A stretch of DNA of 64,000 nt from positions 372,001-436,000 of the forward strand of contig CAJXOG010000002.1 of NCBI GenBank assembly GCA_913057775.1. Reading direction: 5' to 3'. Below, piece after piece: positions 49,439 through 58,887 of this stretch. Numbering within the stretch: position 1 is the first letter of the stretch; each line of letters starts with the position of its first letter. The position numbers and the translations under genes were made by a program. The stretch comes from an uncultured Fodinibius sp. Its GTDB lineage: Bacteria; Bacteroidota; Rhodothermia; Balneolales; Balneolaceae. The notes beneath the pieces were generated by a model. The model had not been told where the DNA came from, searched no databases, and worked only from the letters and a program-made list of their open reading frames with translations.

Positions 49439-50152
49439 ATGCCTGATTTATTGATTGGCACCAGCGGTTGGTCATATAAAAACTGGAGTGGCTTTTATCC
49501 AGAGGATGTTTCCCCAAAAGATTATCTCGGATATTACACCGGACAGTTTAACTCTGTAGAGGTCAATGCTACGTATTACAACCTCCCATCAGAAAATACG
49601 GTAAATAAATGGAGGGAAACGGCTGCAGACGATTTTCGATTTTCAGTAAAAGGTCATCGTCGGATTACCCACTATAACAAGATGAAAGATGTTAATGAGC
49701 CATTAAATCAATTTTTAAGTCGCATGCGGTTGTTGGGAGATACACTCAAAACTGTTTTTTGGCAGTTTCCTCCGAATTTTAAAAAGAATACAGAACGGCT
49801 CGAAAGCTTTTTGGAAAAGCTTCCCGATGATCAGCAGTTTGCTTTCGAATTCAGGCATACTTCTTGGTTAAATAAGGAGGTGTATGATTTGCTGTCAGAT
49901 ACAAATGCCGCTATTGTCTGGCAGAGCTCAGGAGAATTTCCCGATGATTGTACGCCTACCACAGATTTTATCTATATCAGGTTTCACGGACTCACGGGAT
50001 ACCGGTATTCCTACAAAAAGTCGGACTTGGAGTCTTGGGCAGAAATTGTACAAAAGCAATTGGATAAAGGTCGTGATGCACAGATTTACTTCAACAATCC
50101 GGGTGGTAATGCGGTAGAAAGTGCCCAAATGATGCGAAAACTACTCAGCTGA
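49439..50152 (+). CDS. DUF72 family protein
   Basis: A ~237-residue TIM-barrel-like protein of the DUF72 (YecE) family. It starts LLIGTSGWSYKNWSGFYPED, with FNSVEVNATYYNLPSE, RFSVKGHRRITH and VFWQFPPNFKKN typical of the family. It ends in IYFNNPGGNAVESAQ. I prefer ATG 49439 to the in-frame GTG at 49430. Function is unknown; one proposal links the fold to metal-dependent sugar enzymes. It converges with dusB (22-base gap). Confidence 0.92.
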   Translation: MPDLLIGTSGWSYKNWSGFYPEDVSPKDYLGYYTGQFNSVEVNATYYNLPSENTVNKWRETAADDFRFSVKGHRRITHYNKMKDVNEPLNQFLSRMRLLGDTLKTVFWQFPPNFKKNTERLESFLEKLPDDQQFAFEFRHTSWLNKEVYDLLSDTNAAIVWQSSGEFPDDCTPTTDFIYIRFHGLTGYRYSYKKSDLESWAEIVQKQLDKGRDAQIYFNNPGGNAVESAQMMRKLLS

Positions 50153-50174
50153 TCTTAGTAGTTCTTTGGAGAAG

Positions 50175-51167
50175 CTACGATGCCACTGCGAACATCTCCT
50201 GCTCTTTGAACTTCATAAGCAAATCGATAATTGGCTCCATCTCAGACTCTTTCATGATCTCGGCACGGAGTTGCCTACTATTATGGATACCTTTTAAGTA
50301 CTGGCCGTAATGTTTTTTCATGATAATAACACCGTATCGCTCTCCGTGATGGTTGACCGATCGTTGTAATTGTTCGGCACATAAGTCAATACGATCCTCG
50401 ATTGTGGGTTCGGGCAACAGTTCACCGGTATCTATAAAGTGTCGTGATCGTTCAAAAATCCATGGATTTCCAATAGCACCGCGTCCGATCATAACGCCGT
50501 CAACGCCGGTTTCATCAAACATGCGTTTCGCATCTTCGGGGGATTTAACATCCCCATTGCCGATAATGGGAATCTCCAAGCCGGGCGTTTCCTTGACATA
50601 TTTCAGATAGTCCCAGCGCGCATCTCCCTTATATTTTTGGGAACGGGTTCGTGCATGTATAGCAAGAGCTTTAATACCAACAGATTGAAGGCGCAGCGCA
50701 ACTTCACGAATTTTAATTGTTTGGTCATCCCAGCCGAGACGAGTCTTGGCGGTTACCGGAACGTCACCAACAGCATCAACAACACTTTCGGCCATACGCT
50801 CCATCATATCAAGATCGCGTAGGCATCCAGCTCCGGCCCCCTTTTTAGCGATTTTATAAACCGGGCATCCAAAGTTGATGTCAATAATATCGGGATTTTC
50901 TTCTTCGGCTGTCCTGGCGGCATCTTCCATAGCTTCCTCACGTCCGCCAAAGATCTGCACGCCAAACGGACGTTGCTCTTCGGTAAAATCCATTTTGTGT
51001 AGTGCCTGGTCGTTATCACGAACAATGGCTTCCGAGCTGATAAATTCGGTATATACAACCGCGGCTCCTTTTCTCCGGCAAATGGTACGAAATGGAGAGT
51101 CTGTTACATCCTCCATTGGAGCAAGTAGAATGGGTTTATTACCGAGATTGATGTCGCCTATTTTCAT
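50175..51167 (-). CDS. dusB: tRNA-dihydrouridine synthase DusB
   Basis: FMN enzyme that reduces uridines in tRNA; 330 residues. The TIM barrel starts ILLAPMEDVTDSPFRTICRR; DINFGCPVYKIAKKGAGAGC contains the FMN-binding stretch and the catalytic Cys of GAGCLRD; HARTRSQKYKG, GNGDVKSPEDA and MIGRGAIGNPW bind FMN. The C-terminal helical domain follows. Assignment to DusB is by general similarity (family-level certain). Single gene, minus strand. Confidence 0.94.
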   Translation of the reverse strand: MKIGDINLGNKPILLAPMEDVTDSPFRTICRRKGAAVVYTEFISSEAIVRDNDQALHKMDFTEEQRPFGVQIFGGREEAMEDAARTAEEENPDIIDINFGCPVYKIAKKGAGAGCLRDLDMMERMAESVVDAVGDVPVTAKTRLGWDDQTIKIREVALRLQSVGIKALAIHARTRSQKYKGDARWDYLKYVKETPGLEIPIIGNGDVKSPEDAKRMFDETGVDGVMIGRGAIGNPWIFERSRHFIDTGELLPEPTIEDRIDLCAEQLQRSVNHHGERYGVIIMKKHYGQYLKGIHNSRQLRAEIMKESEMEPIIDLLMKFKEQEMFAVAS

Positions 51168-51356
51168 AAAATTGTTTATTTAATTCCTTCTAATAACTGA
51201 TAAAGATATTGATTTTTTTATTGAACATCGATAGGTCAAAATTTCGAGGTTTTCGAACATATTGCTTACAATGTTGACTAGTCATTTCATATTGAATCAC
51301 TTATATTAATTACCCTTTAAATAAGAATAATTTTAGTTAAACCCGGGAGTTACGCT

Positions 51357-52433
51357 ATGGCTTTAGCAAAAAAAAGTATTGAAGAGTTGCTTGGTGATGA
51401 GGCAGAAGATCTGTTAACACACGAGTGCGAAACCATTCCAAAAGAAAAACTTAACCTGCCCAGTCCAACCTATGTTGATGATATGCTAGGTGGATCTGAC
51501 AGAAATCCGCGTGTAATGCGAAGTTTGCAAACTTTGTTAGATAATGGTCGATTAGGAGGAACCGGATACCTGTCTATTTTACCTGTTGATCAAGGAGTTG
51601 AGCATTCGGGCGGAGCTTCATTTGCCCCTAATCCTGATTATTTTGATCCGGAAAAGATTGTTCAACTTGCTATTGAAGGTGGATGCAATGGCGTAGCATC
51701 TACATTTGGAGTGTTAGGATCTGTAGCGCGCAAATATGCTCATAAGATTCCTTTTATTGTAAAGATTAATCACAACGAGCTAATGACTTATCCCAACACG
51801 TATGACCAAATTATGTTTGGATCGGTTGAACGGGCTTTTGATATGGGAGCTGTTGCAGTCGGGGCAACTATTTACTTTGGTTCTGAGGAGTCTAATCGGC
51901 AAATACAAGAAGTAGCAAAAGCTTTTGAAAGAGCCCACGAGCTGGGTATGGCTACGATTTTGTGGTGCTATACCCGGAACTCGGCATTTAAGGTGGATGG
52001 TAAAGATTATCATTCTGCGGCTGATCTTACCGGTCAGGCGAATCATCTTGGAGTAACACTTCAAGCCGATATTATCAAGCAAAAACAGCCAACTACCAAC
52101 GGGGGATACAAGGCGCTTAATATGGGTGATTCTTCGTACGGTAAGTTGGACGAAGATATTTATGATAAGCTTTCTAGTGATCATCCTATTGATTTAACAC
52201 GTTACCAAGTGGCTAATGACTACATGGGCCGCGCGGGGCTGATTAACTCTGGTGGTTCTTCTGGGAAGAACGATTTTGCCCAAGCAGTCCGTACTGCTGT
52301 AATTAATAAACGTGCAGGCGGTATGGGATTAATCAGTGGGCGTAAGGCATTTCAACGTCCAATGGATGAAGGCATTCAATTGCTGAACTTTATTCAGGAT
52401 GTTTACCTTGATGACAATATTACGGTAGCATAA
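51357..52433 (+). CDS. fbaB: Class I fructose-bisphosphate aldolase (FbaB type)
   Basis: Schiff-base aldolase of the DhnA/FbaB type, 358 residues: [83 protein letters not shown] (with the candidate lysine). [14 protein letters not shown] is the phosphate-binding part. It acts in glycolysis/gluconeogenesis. It is monocistronic, with a strong terminator 19 bases downstream. Confidence 0.93.
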   Translation: MALAKKSIEELLGDEAEDLLTHECETIPKEKLNLPSPTYVDDMLGGSDRNPRVMRSLQTLLDNGRLGGTGYLSILPVDQGVEHSGGASFAPNPDYFDPEKIVQLAIEGGCNGVASTFGVLGSVARKYAHKIPFIVKINHNELMTYPNTYDQIMFGSVERAFDMGAVAVGATIYFGSEESNRQIQEVAKAFERAHELGMATILWCYTRNSAFKVDGKDYHSAADLTGQANHLGVTLQADIIKQKQPTTNGGYKALNMGDSSYGKLDEDIYDKLSSDHPIDLTRYQVANDYMGRAGLINSGGSSGKNDFAQAVRTAVINKRAGGMGLISGRKAFQRPMDEGIQLLNFIQDVYLDDNITVA

Positions 52434-52451
52434 CAAGCCTACCTACTTTTG

Positions 52452-52484
52452 AGGCCTTATGGAATTTTCCATAAGGCCTTTTTT
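52452..52484 (+). terminator. Strong intrinsic terminator of fbaB
   Basis: AGGCCTTATGGAA (52452-52464) pairs without mismatch with TTCCATAAGGCCT (52467-52479), a 13-bp stem with a 2-base spacer, followed by a run of T. A clear plus-strand rho-independent terminator. Confidence 0.92.
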
Positions 52485-52601
52485 ATGAAGTAAAAGTAGT
52501 TTGAATTCGTTTTGTGGTGTAGCTCTCTTATTTTTCATTGATTTATATTATATCTGGCAGAGATAAAAATAGATATTTAATTCTACTGTAGAACTAATTT
52601 T

Positions 52602-53684
52602 TTGTCTAATAAAGAAGAGCAAATACAAGAAGATCCAAAACGGTATTTTTCCAAAAAATATCTCTTTATTTCTATTGGGTTAAGTGTAGCAACAATGGCA
52701 TTTGTCATTTGGCTAACCTACACACCTGGAGTGTTGACTCATCTTAAGGCGAAGCGGCTTCCCGGTATCATTATCGCAATCGTGGTTTCTTTTATGCGAT
52801 TGGGATTTTCGGCTGCAAAGATCAGGTATTTATCCGAAAAAGCACTTGATTGGATGGCATCTTTCAGGGTAATGCTGAGCTGGGACTTTACCTCCTCAAT
52901 TACGCCATCAGTTGTAGGTGGAGCTCCAATGGCTACTTATGCATTGACCAAAGAGGGGTTTAGTTTTGGACAATCTTCGGCCATTATGCTTTATAGCCTG
53001 CTCCTTGATCAGCTATGGTTCGCAATGGCTGTACCGATTCTATTAATTTCAGGGATTTTCTTCGAGGTCGTGCCCAATAATACGGGATTTATCGGTCATG
53101 CTTCCATGATGTTACTTTATATAGGCTTGCTAAGTTATGCAGGCTTGATGGCTTATGGAGTACTCAAAAATCCCAATGCTATTCGAAAAGTCGTAAACTG
53201 GTTATTCAAACTTCCATTTTTGCGAAAATGGAAAGATACCGTTGCAGGTGAAGTTGATAACTTGGTTGAATATGCCCACGAGCTCCGCAAGAAGCCGAAA
53301 AGTTTTTTACTCAAAGCATTTTTTCTGTCCACTATGTCGTGGTTATGCAGAATTGCGTTGCCGACAATCGTTGTACTTAGTTTGCTCCCGGCTGATGTGA
53401 TTTTATCAGTCTTGCGAAGTTTAGCAATGAATCTGGCCTTCCTGATTATGCCTACCCCCGGCGGCAGTGGTGGGGTTGAGGGACTGTTCGCTATTTTCCA
53501 AGGGCCGCTTATGGATCGAAAAGCTTTTATAGGATTAGCTGTTTTTGCCTGGCGGGTAATTAGTTACTATATCAGTATTGGATTGGGAATGATGGCGACA
53601 ACCTGGTACATCAATCGTTCTATGGTAGACACCCTGAGTGATGAGGCTGCAGAAGAAAAACTGGAGAGTGATTTACCATCCTAA
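52602..53684 (+). CDS. Flippase-like / lysylphosphatidylglycerol synthase TM-domain protein
   Basis: A 360-residue membrane protein of the UPF0104/LPG_synthase_TM family with about eight helices (YLFISIGLSVATMAFVIWLT at 25-45 onward). The family motifs SWDFTSSITPSVVGGAPMATYA and LIMPTPGGSGGVEG are present. In MprF this domain flips lysyl-lipids; stand-alone forms act as lipid flippase-like proteins. The start is TTG at 52602, with no ATG in frame before the first helix. radA follows 15 bases downstream. Confidence 0.85.
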   Translation: MSNKEEQIQEDPKRYFSKKYLFISIGLSVATMAFVIWLTYTPGVLTHLKAKRLPGIIIAIVVSFMRLGFSAAKIRYLSEKALDWMASFRVMLSWDFTSSITPSVVGGAPMATYALTKEGFSFGQSSAIMLYSLLLDQLWFAMAVPILLISGIFFEVVPNNTGFIGHASMMLLYIGLLSYAGLMAYGVLKNPNAIRKVVNWLFKLPFLRKWKDTVAGEVDNLVEYAHELRKKPKSFLLKAFFLSTMSWLCRIALPTIVVLSLLPADVILSVLRSLAMNLAFLIMPTPGGSGGVEGLFAIFQGPLMDRKAFIGLAVFAWRVISYYISIGLGMMATTWYINRSMVDTLSDEAAEEKLESDLPS

Positions 53685-53699
53685 TATAAACGACTACTT

Positions 53700-55064
53700 A
53701 TGCCTAAAGATCGAATACAGTATGTTTGTGGAGATTGTGGACACACTTCTACCAAATGGTTGGGGAACTGTCCCAATTGTGGCGCATGGCATACCTTTAA
53801 GGAGTTTAAAGTAGAGCGCAAGACAAAATCCGAGAAAGAACATAAAGGAAAAGTGGATGGGCTTGAAGATTCTCAACCTCCTCAAAAGCTCGATGATATT
53901 GATTCGGATTCCCAAGAGCGGTTCATGAGTAATATTCAGGAATTTGATCGTGTGTTGGGCGGTGGATTTGTCTCCGGTTCTTTTGTATTAATCGGCGGTG
54001 ATCCCGGGATTGGAAAAAGTACACTCACACTGCAGATTGGGAAAGCGAATCCGGATTTGGAGATACTTTATTGTGCAGGAGAAGAGTCTGCGGGACAAAT
54101 TAAACAGCGCGCAAAACGTTTGGGTGTTAGTTCAGATAACTTCTACATCTACACGGAGACTGATATAAATAAAGTACTAAAAGAAGCACAAAAGCTGGAT
54201 CCGGATTTGTTGATCGTGGATTCTATTCAGACGGTGTATCGAACAGAACTATCAAGCATGGCCGGCAGTATTCAACAGGTCAAGGAGTGTGCTGCGTTGT
54301 TGCAGCAGCTGGCTAAAAAACAGGATATTACAACTTTGGTAATTGGTCACGTTACGAAAGAGGGGACTATCGCCGGTCCGCGCGTACTGGAACATATGGT
54401 GGATACCGTGCTGCAATTTGAAGGGGATAGCAATTACAACTACCGAATGTTGCGTAGTATCAAAAACCGGTTTGGCCCTGCGCAAGAAGTCGGTGTTTTT
54501 GAAATGAAAGAGTCGGGTTTGGAAGATGTGTTAAATCCATCCCAGCTGTTCCTTTCGGAATATAACAGCAAGGTGAGTGGCAATGCCGTAGTTTGCTCGA
54601 TTGAGGGTTCTCGTCCGCTTTTGGTAGAGGTGCAGGCATTGGTGACGCCCAGTAACTATGGAACCCCTCAGCGTACGGCTACAGGCTTTGATCATCGCCG
54701 CTTATCTCTATTGCTTGCCGTTCTGGAAAAGCGTGGTGGATATCAGTTCTCCGGACAAGATGTATATCTAAATATAGCGGGAGGATTAAAAGTAAATGAC
54801 CCGGCGGCTGATTTGGGGGTAACCATGGCGCTGGTATCCAGTTTCCTGGATAAACCCATCTCTAATAAAGTGGCGTTTTTGGGAGAGGTTGGTTTGGGAG
54901 GAGAAGTGCGCACGGTAAATAAAATTGATCACCGGCTTACCGAGATCAACAAATTGGGATTTGGTCATGCTATCATCCCTGAATCGAATGCCGTGCAGGA
55001 TAGCAAAGACCTGGAAACCAGCGGTGTTGCAAATATTTCATCAGCGATAAAAAAAGCCCTTTAG
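53700..55064 (+). CDS. radA: DNA repair protein RadA
   Basis: RadA (Sms) drives branch migration in recombination; 454 residues. The N-terminal zinc finger has Cys10, 13, 24 and 27 (VCGDCGH ... NCPNCGAW). Walker A is GGDPGIGKSTLTLQ (~98-111); the RadA-specific KNRFG motif is in IKNRFGPAQEVG; the C-terminal Lon-like domain has YLNIAGGLKVNDPAADLGV and FLGEVGLGGEVR. Its last codons and stop form one arm of the terminator shared with rpsU. Confidence 0.96.
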   Translation: MPKDRIQYVCGDCGHTSTKWLGNCPNCGAWHTFKEFKVERKTKSEKEHKGKVDGLEDSQPPQKLDDIDSDSQERFMSNIQEFDRVLGGGFVSGSFVLIGGDPGIGKSTLTLQIGKANPDLEILYCAGEESAGQIKQRAKRLGVSSDNFYIYTETDINKVLKEAQKLDPDLLIVDSIQTVYRTELSSMAGSIQQVKECAALLQQLAKKQDITTLVIGHVTKEGTIAGPRVLEHMVDTVLQFEGDSNYNYRMLRSIKNRFGPAQEVGVFEMKESGLEDVLNPSQLFLSEYNSKVSGNAVVCSIEGSRPLLVEVQALVTPSNYGTPQRTATGFDHRRLSLLLAVLEKRGGYQFSGQDVYLNIAGGLKVNDPAADLGVTMALVSSFLDKPISNKVAFLGEVGLGGEVRTVNKIDHRLTEINKLGFGHAIIPESNAVQDSKDLETSGVANISSAIKKAL

Positions 55065-55084
55065 CATTAACTAAAGAGCTTTTT
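55051..55084. terminator. Bidirectional terminator between radA and rpsU
   Basis: AAAAAGCCCTTTAG (55051-55064) pairs with CTAAAGAGCTTTTT (55071-55084), a 14-bp stem with one C-A mismatch and a 6-base loop. The A-run on one side and T-run on the other make it work in both directions. The left arm includes the final sense codons and the TAG of radA. Confidence 0.85.
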
Positions 55085-55103
55085 AAAAATTACAAAAATA
55101 TAC

Positions 55104-55298
55104 TTAATACTGGTTACGCTCTCTTCTGCGTTGTTCACGGATACTTTTCTTCAAAGCCTCACGACGTTCTTTCGAGGGCTTGGTATACTGCTGATTCTCT
55201 TTATACTCGTTGAGAATTCGTGAACGTGCAACCAGTTTTTTGAACCGATTAACAGCTCGATCAATGCTTTCGTTATCTTTTACTTTAACTCCAACCAT
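55104..55298 (-). CDS. rpsU: 30S ribosomal protein S21
   Basis: The 64-residue S21, with the family start VKVKDNESIDRAVNRFKKLV and a long basic helix ending RREALKKSIREQRRRERNQY. S21 lies near the anti-Shine-Dalgarno region of 16S rRNA and in Bacteroidota is linked to reduced Shine-Dalgarno use, which fits the sparse SD motifs in this window. Single gene, ending at the terminator shared with radA. Confidence 0.96.
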   Translation of the reverse strand: MVGVKVKDNESIDRAVNRFKKLVARSRILNEYKENQQYTKPSKERREALKKSIREQRRRERNQY

Positions 55299-55396
55299 AT
55301 ATTGTAAATTATTTTACTTTCAATTCTCGGACGCGAAATATAAGGATTCTTTTGTAAATGTACATACTTAGAACAAAGAAAATTTGAGTATCATTT

Positions 55397-56020
55397 CTAA
55401 TAAAGTTGGATGTCTATTCCTATTCCAAATTCCCAGCCAGAGCCGTACCATCTAAAATCATTTGACACGTTAATGCGCTTGGGTTCTCCATTCGGATATC
55501 GGTCTACTATTTCAGTGACGGTACCAAAATTACCATTAGAAAGTCGGTATCCTGTTGTAGCACGGAGTGACACCAAAGGTGTGAACTGCCATTCCAGTTC
55601 GAGATAAGGTTTAATCGAATCCGGAAATTGATCTTCAATTTCTCCGCCGACCACCTCATATTCCCGTTTGTAATCATTGACTGCAAAACGATTTAAGCTG
55701 ACTCCACCTTTTAGGCGGTACTGATCATTGTTTATGAAGGCGCGGAAAATGCTGAATCCATATAAAAAGTCTACGGAGGAGTGAAATCCTCTAAAAAGTA
55801 TAAAGTCAATACCAATTGGATATTGATCATATTCGTAAATCGACAAACTAATACCTTGTGATTGAGCGTAATCTTGGCTGACGCTATTGAGTTGGAAATT
55901 ATGGTGGCCATTCAGATGAATTCCGAGACGGGCATTGGGTATCATATCATCTTCAACGACTTGCGCCTGCACAATGGTAAAACCCATTAACAAAATGATT
56001 GAGAGGAATATTGAGCGCAT
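55397..56020 (-). CDS. Hypothetical outer-membrane beta-barrel-like protein
   Basis: A 207-residue exported protein, no family recognised. Signal peptide 1-19 (IFLSIILLMGFTIVQAQ). The rest shows alternating beta strands rich in aromatic residues (ARLGIHLNGHHNF; IGIDFILFRGFHSSVDFLYG; LELEWQFTPLVSLRATTGYR; WEFGIGIDIQLY), with a C-terminal Tyr as in outer-membrane barrels. It lies five bases after the next gene, a similar barrel-like protein, so the two form a pair. Confidence 0.78.
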   Translation of the reverse strand: MRSIFLSIILLMGFTIVQAQVVEDDMIPNARLGIHLNGHHNFQLNSVSQDYAQSQGISLSIYEYDQYPIGIDFILFRGFHSSVDFLYGFSIFRAFINNDQYRLKGGVSLNRFAVNDYKREYEVVGGEIEDQFPDSIKPYLELEWQFTPLVSLRATTGYRLSNGNFGTVTEIVDRYPNGEPKRINVSNDFRWYGSGWEFGIGIDIQLY

Positions 56021-56025
56021 TGGTA

Positions 56026-56739
56026 CTAAAGATTAAAGATGACGTTGAATGTCAACGTACCAACTGAGTTTTCATCCGAAAAATTATACCGAAGGCGATA
56101 TTGTGGTTTGGCTGTAATAGAGAATGATTTGCCAATGTTAAACTTTGTATCCAAGCCCAGCTGTGGTCCAGCAACGAAGCCGTCAAATCCCTGTCGTAAG
56201 TTTCCTGACGAGACCGGTGGTTGATAGTCCCCGATTCCTGCTAATATCCCGATATTGGGCATGAATGTAATATTTTCAGAAACTGAGAGTGGTTTGTACA
56301 ATGATGATAAACCAAGTATGGAGGTTAAGGCAGGATCGGTTAAACTTTGATAATTTTCGAGGTTTAAATTAAAACTTTGATAAGCAGAAATTTCATTTCG
56401 GAGTAGTAAGCCATTATTCCAGTGATTTGTTTGTCCCACTGTGATTCCAACATTAAGAATAGAAAGTTGTATGCTGCGACCACCTACTAATCCTCCTGTT
56501 TCAGTGTTTAACAATTCGGTGTGCAGGTTTAGATCATATCGGTTGTTGAATCGATATCCAACAGCCGGACCAATAAGTTGCGTATCTTCAAAAATGCCGC
56601 CTTGCAGATATAGTGATTCTACCACCGGAGTGAAAAATCCTGGATCATCTTCATAAGTTGTTTGAGCTTGAGTGACGGAAGTAGTAGCAATTGTAAAAAG
56701 GAATAGTAAAGAGAGTAGAGCTGCTTTGTAGGGTTGCAT
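56026..56739 (-). CDS. Hypothetical outer-membrane beta-barrel-like protein
   Basis: A 237-residue exported protein with signal peptide 1-25 (ALLSLLFLFTIATTSVTQAQ) and many amphipathic strands (YDLNLHTELL, LSILNVGITVG, FSITAKPQYRLRYNFS, VGTLTFNVIFNL), ending in Leu/Phe as barrels tend to. No named family was recognised. First gene of the barrel pair; its role is unknown. Confidence 0.78.
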   Translation of the reverse strand: MQPYKAALLSLLFLFTIATTSVTQAQTTYEDDPGFFTPVVESLYLQGGIFEDTQLIGPAVGYRFNNRYDLNLHTELLNTETGGLVGGRSIQLSILNVGITVGQTNHWNNGLLLRNEISAYQSFNLNLENYQSLTDPALTSILGLSSLYKPLSVSENITFMPNIGILAGIGDYQPPVSSGNLRQGFDGFVAGPQLGLDTKFNIGKSFSITAKPQYRLRYNFSDENSVGTLTFNVIFNL

Positions 56740-56816
56740 AATGCGGTGTTAGGGAGTTAGCAACGTCTGATGATTAATTAATCAATATTATAATAAAAAT
56801 AAGGGGGGGTAAAAAC

Positions 56817-57659
56817 TTAATCCAACATTACCGGATTTTTGATGAATTCTTCAGGAATTTTTTTCTGATTAACACCTAGCCCAAACAGCGCGTAATCGTA
56901 TTTAGCGGGATCTTGGGGATCCAGCAGCTGAAGCGCTTCAGTAAGTTCCTGTACCGCCCACCAGTCGTTATAGGTTCGGGAAAGAAGCCCCAGTGCCCGT
57001 GCTTGTCGTGCGACATGTACATCGAGAGGAATCATTAATTCTGATTGCGGTAAAAAGTTCATCAATCCCAAGTCTACGGGACTCTTATCTCGCACAGCCC
57101 ATCGCAAAAAGAGATAGAGTCGCTTGCAGGAACTCTTTTTATCAGCATTGGATACGTGTTTGCGTGTGCGCTGCGGTGCTTCGGGATGCTGGGCAAAGAA
57201 CTGCTCGTGAAAGACCGACATCAGCGGCCTGTTATTTTCATTAGCTTTTTGATAGCAATATGCCCAGAAATTCTCAAAAGAATTGTAATCCCGTAGAATG
57301 GTCTGCAGAATTTTCACCAGCCACTTCATATCGATAGGTTTGAAGGTACGGTGTTTGAATCCTTCGAAACGGTGAGCATCGCGGTCAGAAAAATTGGCAA
57401 TAAAATCGGCGGGACGATTATCCATTCGGTCCAAAAAATCGCGCACTTTTCTAATAACCACATCACGACGTCCCCATGCCATGGTAGCTGCGAAAAATCC
57501 GGCTAAAAGCTGGTCTTCTTTTTGATTGAATGCGTGCATAAAAAGGATGGGATCATCATCGACATAATCGGGCTGTTCGATTTTTTCCACCCAGTTATCC
57601 AGAAAGGATTTAAGCTCTTTGATTTCATCGGGTGATCGTTTTTGAAGCTCTGGTGGCAT
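56817..57659 (-). CDS. TIGR02757/DUF2400 family protein
   Basis: A ~280-residue protein of the TIGR02757 (DUF2400) family, common in Bacteroidota. Motifs are FAATMAWGRRDVVIRKVRDF, KRLYLFLRWAVRDKSPVDLG and IPLDVHVARQARALGLL, suggestive of a helix-hairpin-helix/DNA glycosylase-like fold. The frame extends upstream to 57707, but that N-terminus (MLKQVQHD...) is encoded by a palindromic repeat, so I place the start at ATG 57659. It lies downstream of mutY, which fits a link to DNA metabolism. Confidence 0.88.
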   Translation of the reverse strand: MPPELQKRSPDEIKELKSFLDNWVEKIEQPDYVDDDPILFMHAFNQKEDQLLAGFFAATMAWGRRDVVIRKVRDFLDRMDNRPADFIANFSDRDAHRFEGFKHRTFKPIDMKWLVKILQTILRDYNSFENFWAYCYQKANENNRPLMSVFHEQFFAQHPEAPQRTRKHVSNADKKSSCKRLYLFLRWAVRDKSPVDLGLMNFLPQSELMIPLDVHVARQARALGLLSRTYNDWWAVQELTEALQLLDPQDPAKYDYALFGLGVNQKKIPEEFIKNPVMLD

Positions 57660-57682
57660 TGGTGGTTTTTTTTGATAAGAAG

Positions 57683-57753
57683 TGTCATGCTGAACTTGTT
57701 TCAGCATCTAAAGGATAAGGTAATAAAGATCCTGAAACGAGTTCGGGATGACA
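57683..57753. repeat. REP-like palindromic unit between mutY and the DUF2400 gene
   Basis: Two 27-base arms (57683-57709 and 57727-57753) are imperfect reverse complements with four mismatches and a 17-base middle. The left arm begins TGTCATGCTGAACTTG, the right arm ends GAGTTCGGGATGACA. Sequences of this type are common intergenic palindromes in many bacterial genomes. It would form a long hairpin in the mutY-DUF2400 transcript. Confidence 0.8.
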
Positions 57754-57758
57754 TAGAG

Positions 57759-58853
57759 TTATATCTGTAGTTCCTGCTGTCCTTTATCCAGATTCATCAG
57801 CTTTTCGGTAAGCTTGCGATTGGCTTTAGGAAAGGGGTAGTCTTTTAATTCATCAATAGCAATCCAGCGGATTTCCTGGCTCGATTTCGGTTTGGGGGTT
57901 CCATTCGCCAATTCACATAAATAAGCATGCAGTGTAATTTTAAAATGAGAATACGCATGGTCGAGCTTCATAAACGGTTTCGAAATTGAAACATCAATAT
58001 CTAACTCTTCTTTAAGCTCGCGCTTTACAGTATATTCCACATCCTCGTCTTCTTCCTGCTTGCCGCCGGGAAACTCCCACATACCGCCCAGCATCGCATC
58101 GTCTGGTCGCAGGGCAATAAGAACTTCTTCAGCTTCATTCAACACAATACCCACGCCGATATTATGGTGCGGACGTTTCTTTGCGGATGATTTATAAGGG
58201 ATCTCTTCGGTTTTTGCTGTTTTGTAGGCTACGCAATTTGCTTGGATGGGACATTTTTCACAATCAGGATTGGAAGGCGTGCAAATAGTTGCGCCTAATT
58301 CCATTACTGACTGATTAAAATCACCGGGTCGTTCTTCAGAAATGAGATCGTCAGCAGCATCTTGTATAGTATTTTTTGTGGATGTACTTCGAACATCATT
58401 TTCAATGCCGAGGTACCGACTTAGTACCCGAATCACATTTCCATCCACAACAGCGTGCTTTTTTTGATAAGCGATACTCAGTACTGCCGATGCCGTATAA
58501 GGTCCTACGCCTTTGAGTTCAGTGATGTCATCCCAGTTGTCAGGGACCTTGCCGTCGAACTCATCAACTACAAGCTTTGCCGAAGCATGTAAGTGTCGAG
58601 CGCGGCTGTAATATCCGAGCCCCTCCCACACTTTAAGCACTTCTTGTTGATCAGCCTCGGCCAGATCATGTACTGTGGGAAAGTGCTCCATAAAACGATT
58701 GAAATAGGGATTGGCCTGATCCACGCGGGTTTGCTGTAGCATAATCTCGGAGACCCATATTTTATAGGGATTATCACAGTCGCGCCAAGGCATCTCACGT
58801 TTGTTTTGATCGTACCAATCCAACAAAAGGTTTTGAAATGTACCCTTATCCAA
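57759..58853 (-). CDS. mutY: A/G-specific adenine glycosylase MutY
   Basis: Removes adenine opposite 8-oxoguanine; 364 residues. The catalytic Glu lies in SEIMLQQTRVDQ, the helix-hairpin-helix is LKGVGPYTASAVLSIA and the Asp is in VVDGNVIRVLSR. The 4Fe-4S ligands have the normal C-x6-C-x2-C-x5-C spacing (CTPSNPDCEKCPIQANC). The C-terminal NUDIX-like domain keeps a Nudix box (FPGGKQEEDEDVEYT then VKRELKEEL). It sits 34 bases downstream of the propeller/Ig gene. Confidence 0.96.
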   Translation of the reverse strand: MDKGTFQNLLLDWYDQNKREMPWRDCDNPYKIWVSEIMLQQTRVDQANPYFNRFMEHFPTVHDLAEADQQEVLKVWEGLGYYSRARHLHASAKLVVDEFDGKVPDNWDDITELKGVGPYTASAVLSIAYQKKHAVVDGNVIRVLSRYLGIENDVRSTSTKNTIQDAADDLISEERPGDFNQSVMELGATICTPSNPDCEKCPIQANCVAYKTAKTEEIPYKSSAKKRPHHNIGVGIVLNEAEEVLIALRPDDAMLGGMWEFPGGKQEEDEDVEYTVKRELKEELDIDVSISKPFMKLDHAYSHFKITLHAYLCELANGTPKPKSSQEIRWIAIDELKDYPFPKANRKLTEKLMNLDKGQQELQI

Positions 58854-58887
58854 TGTTGTTACTTCCTAAAAATTAAAATGATCTGCG

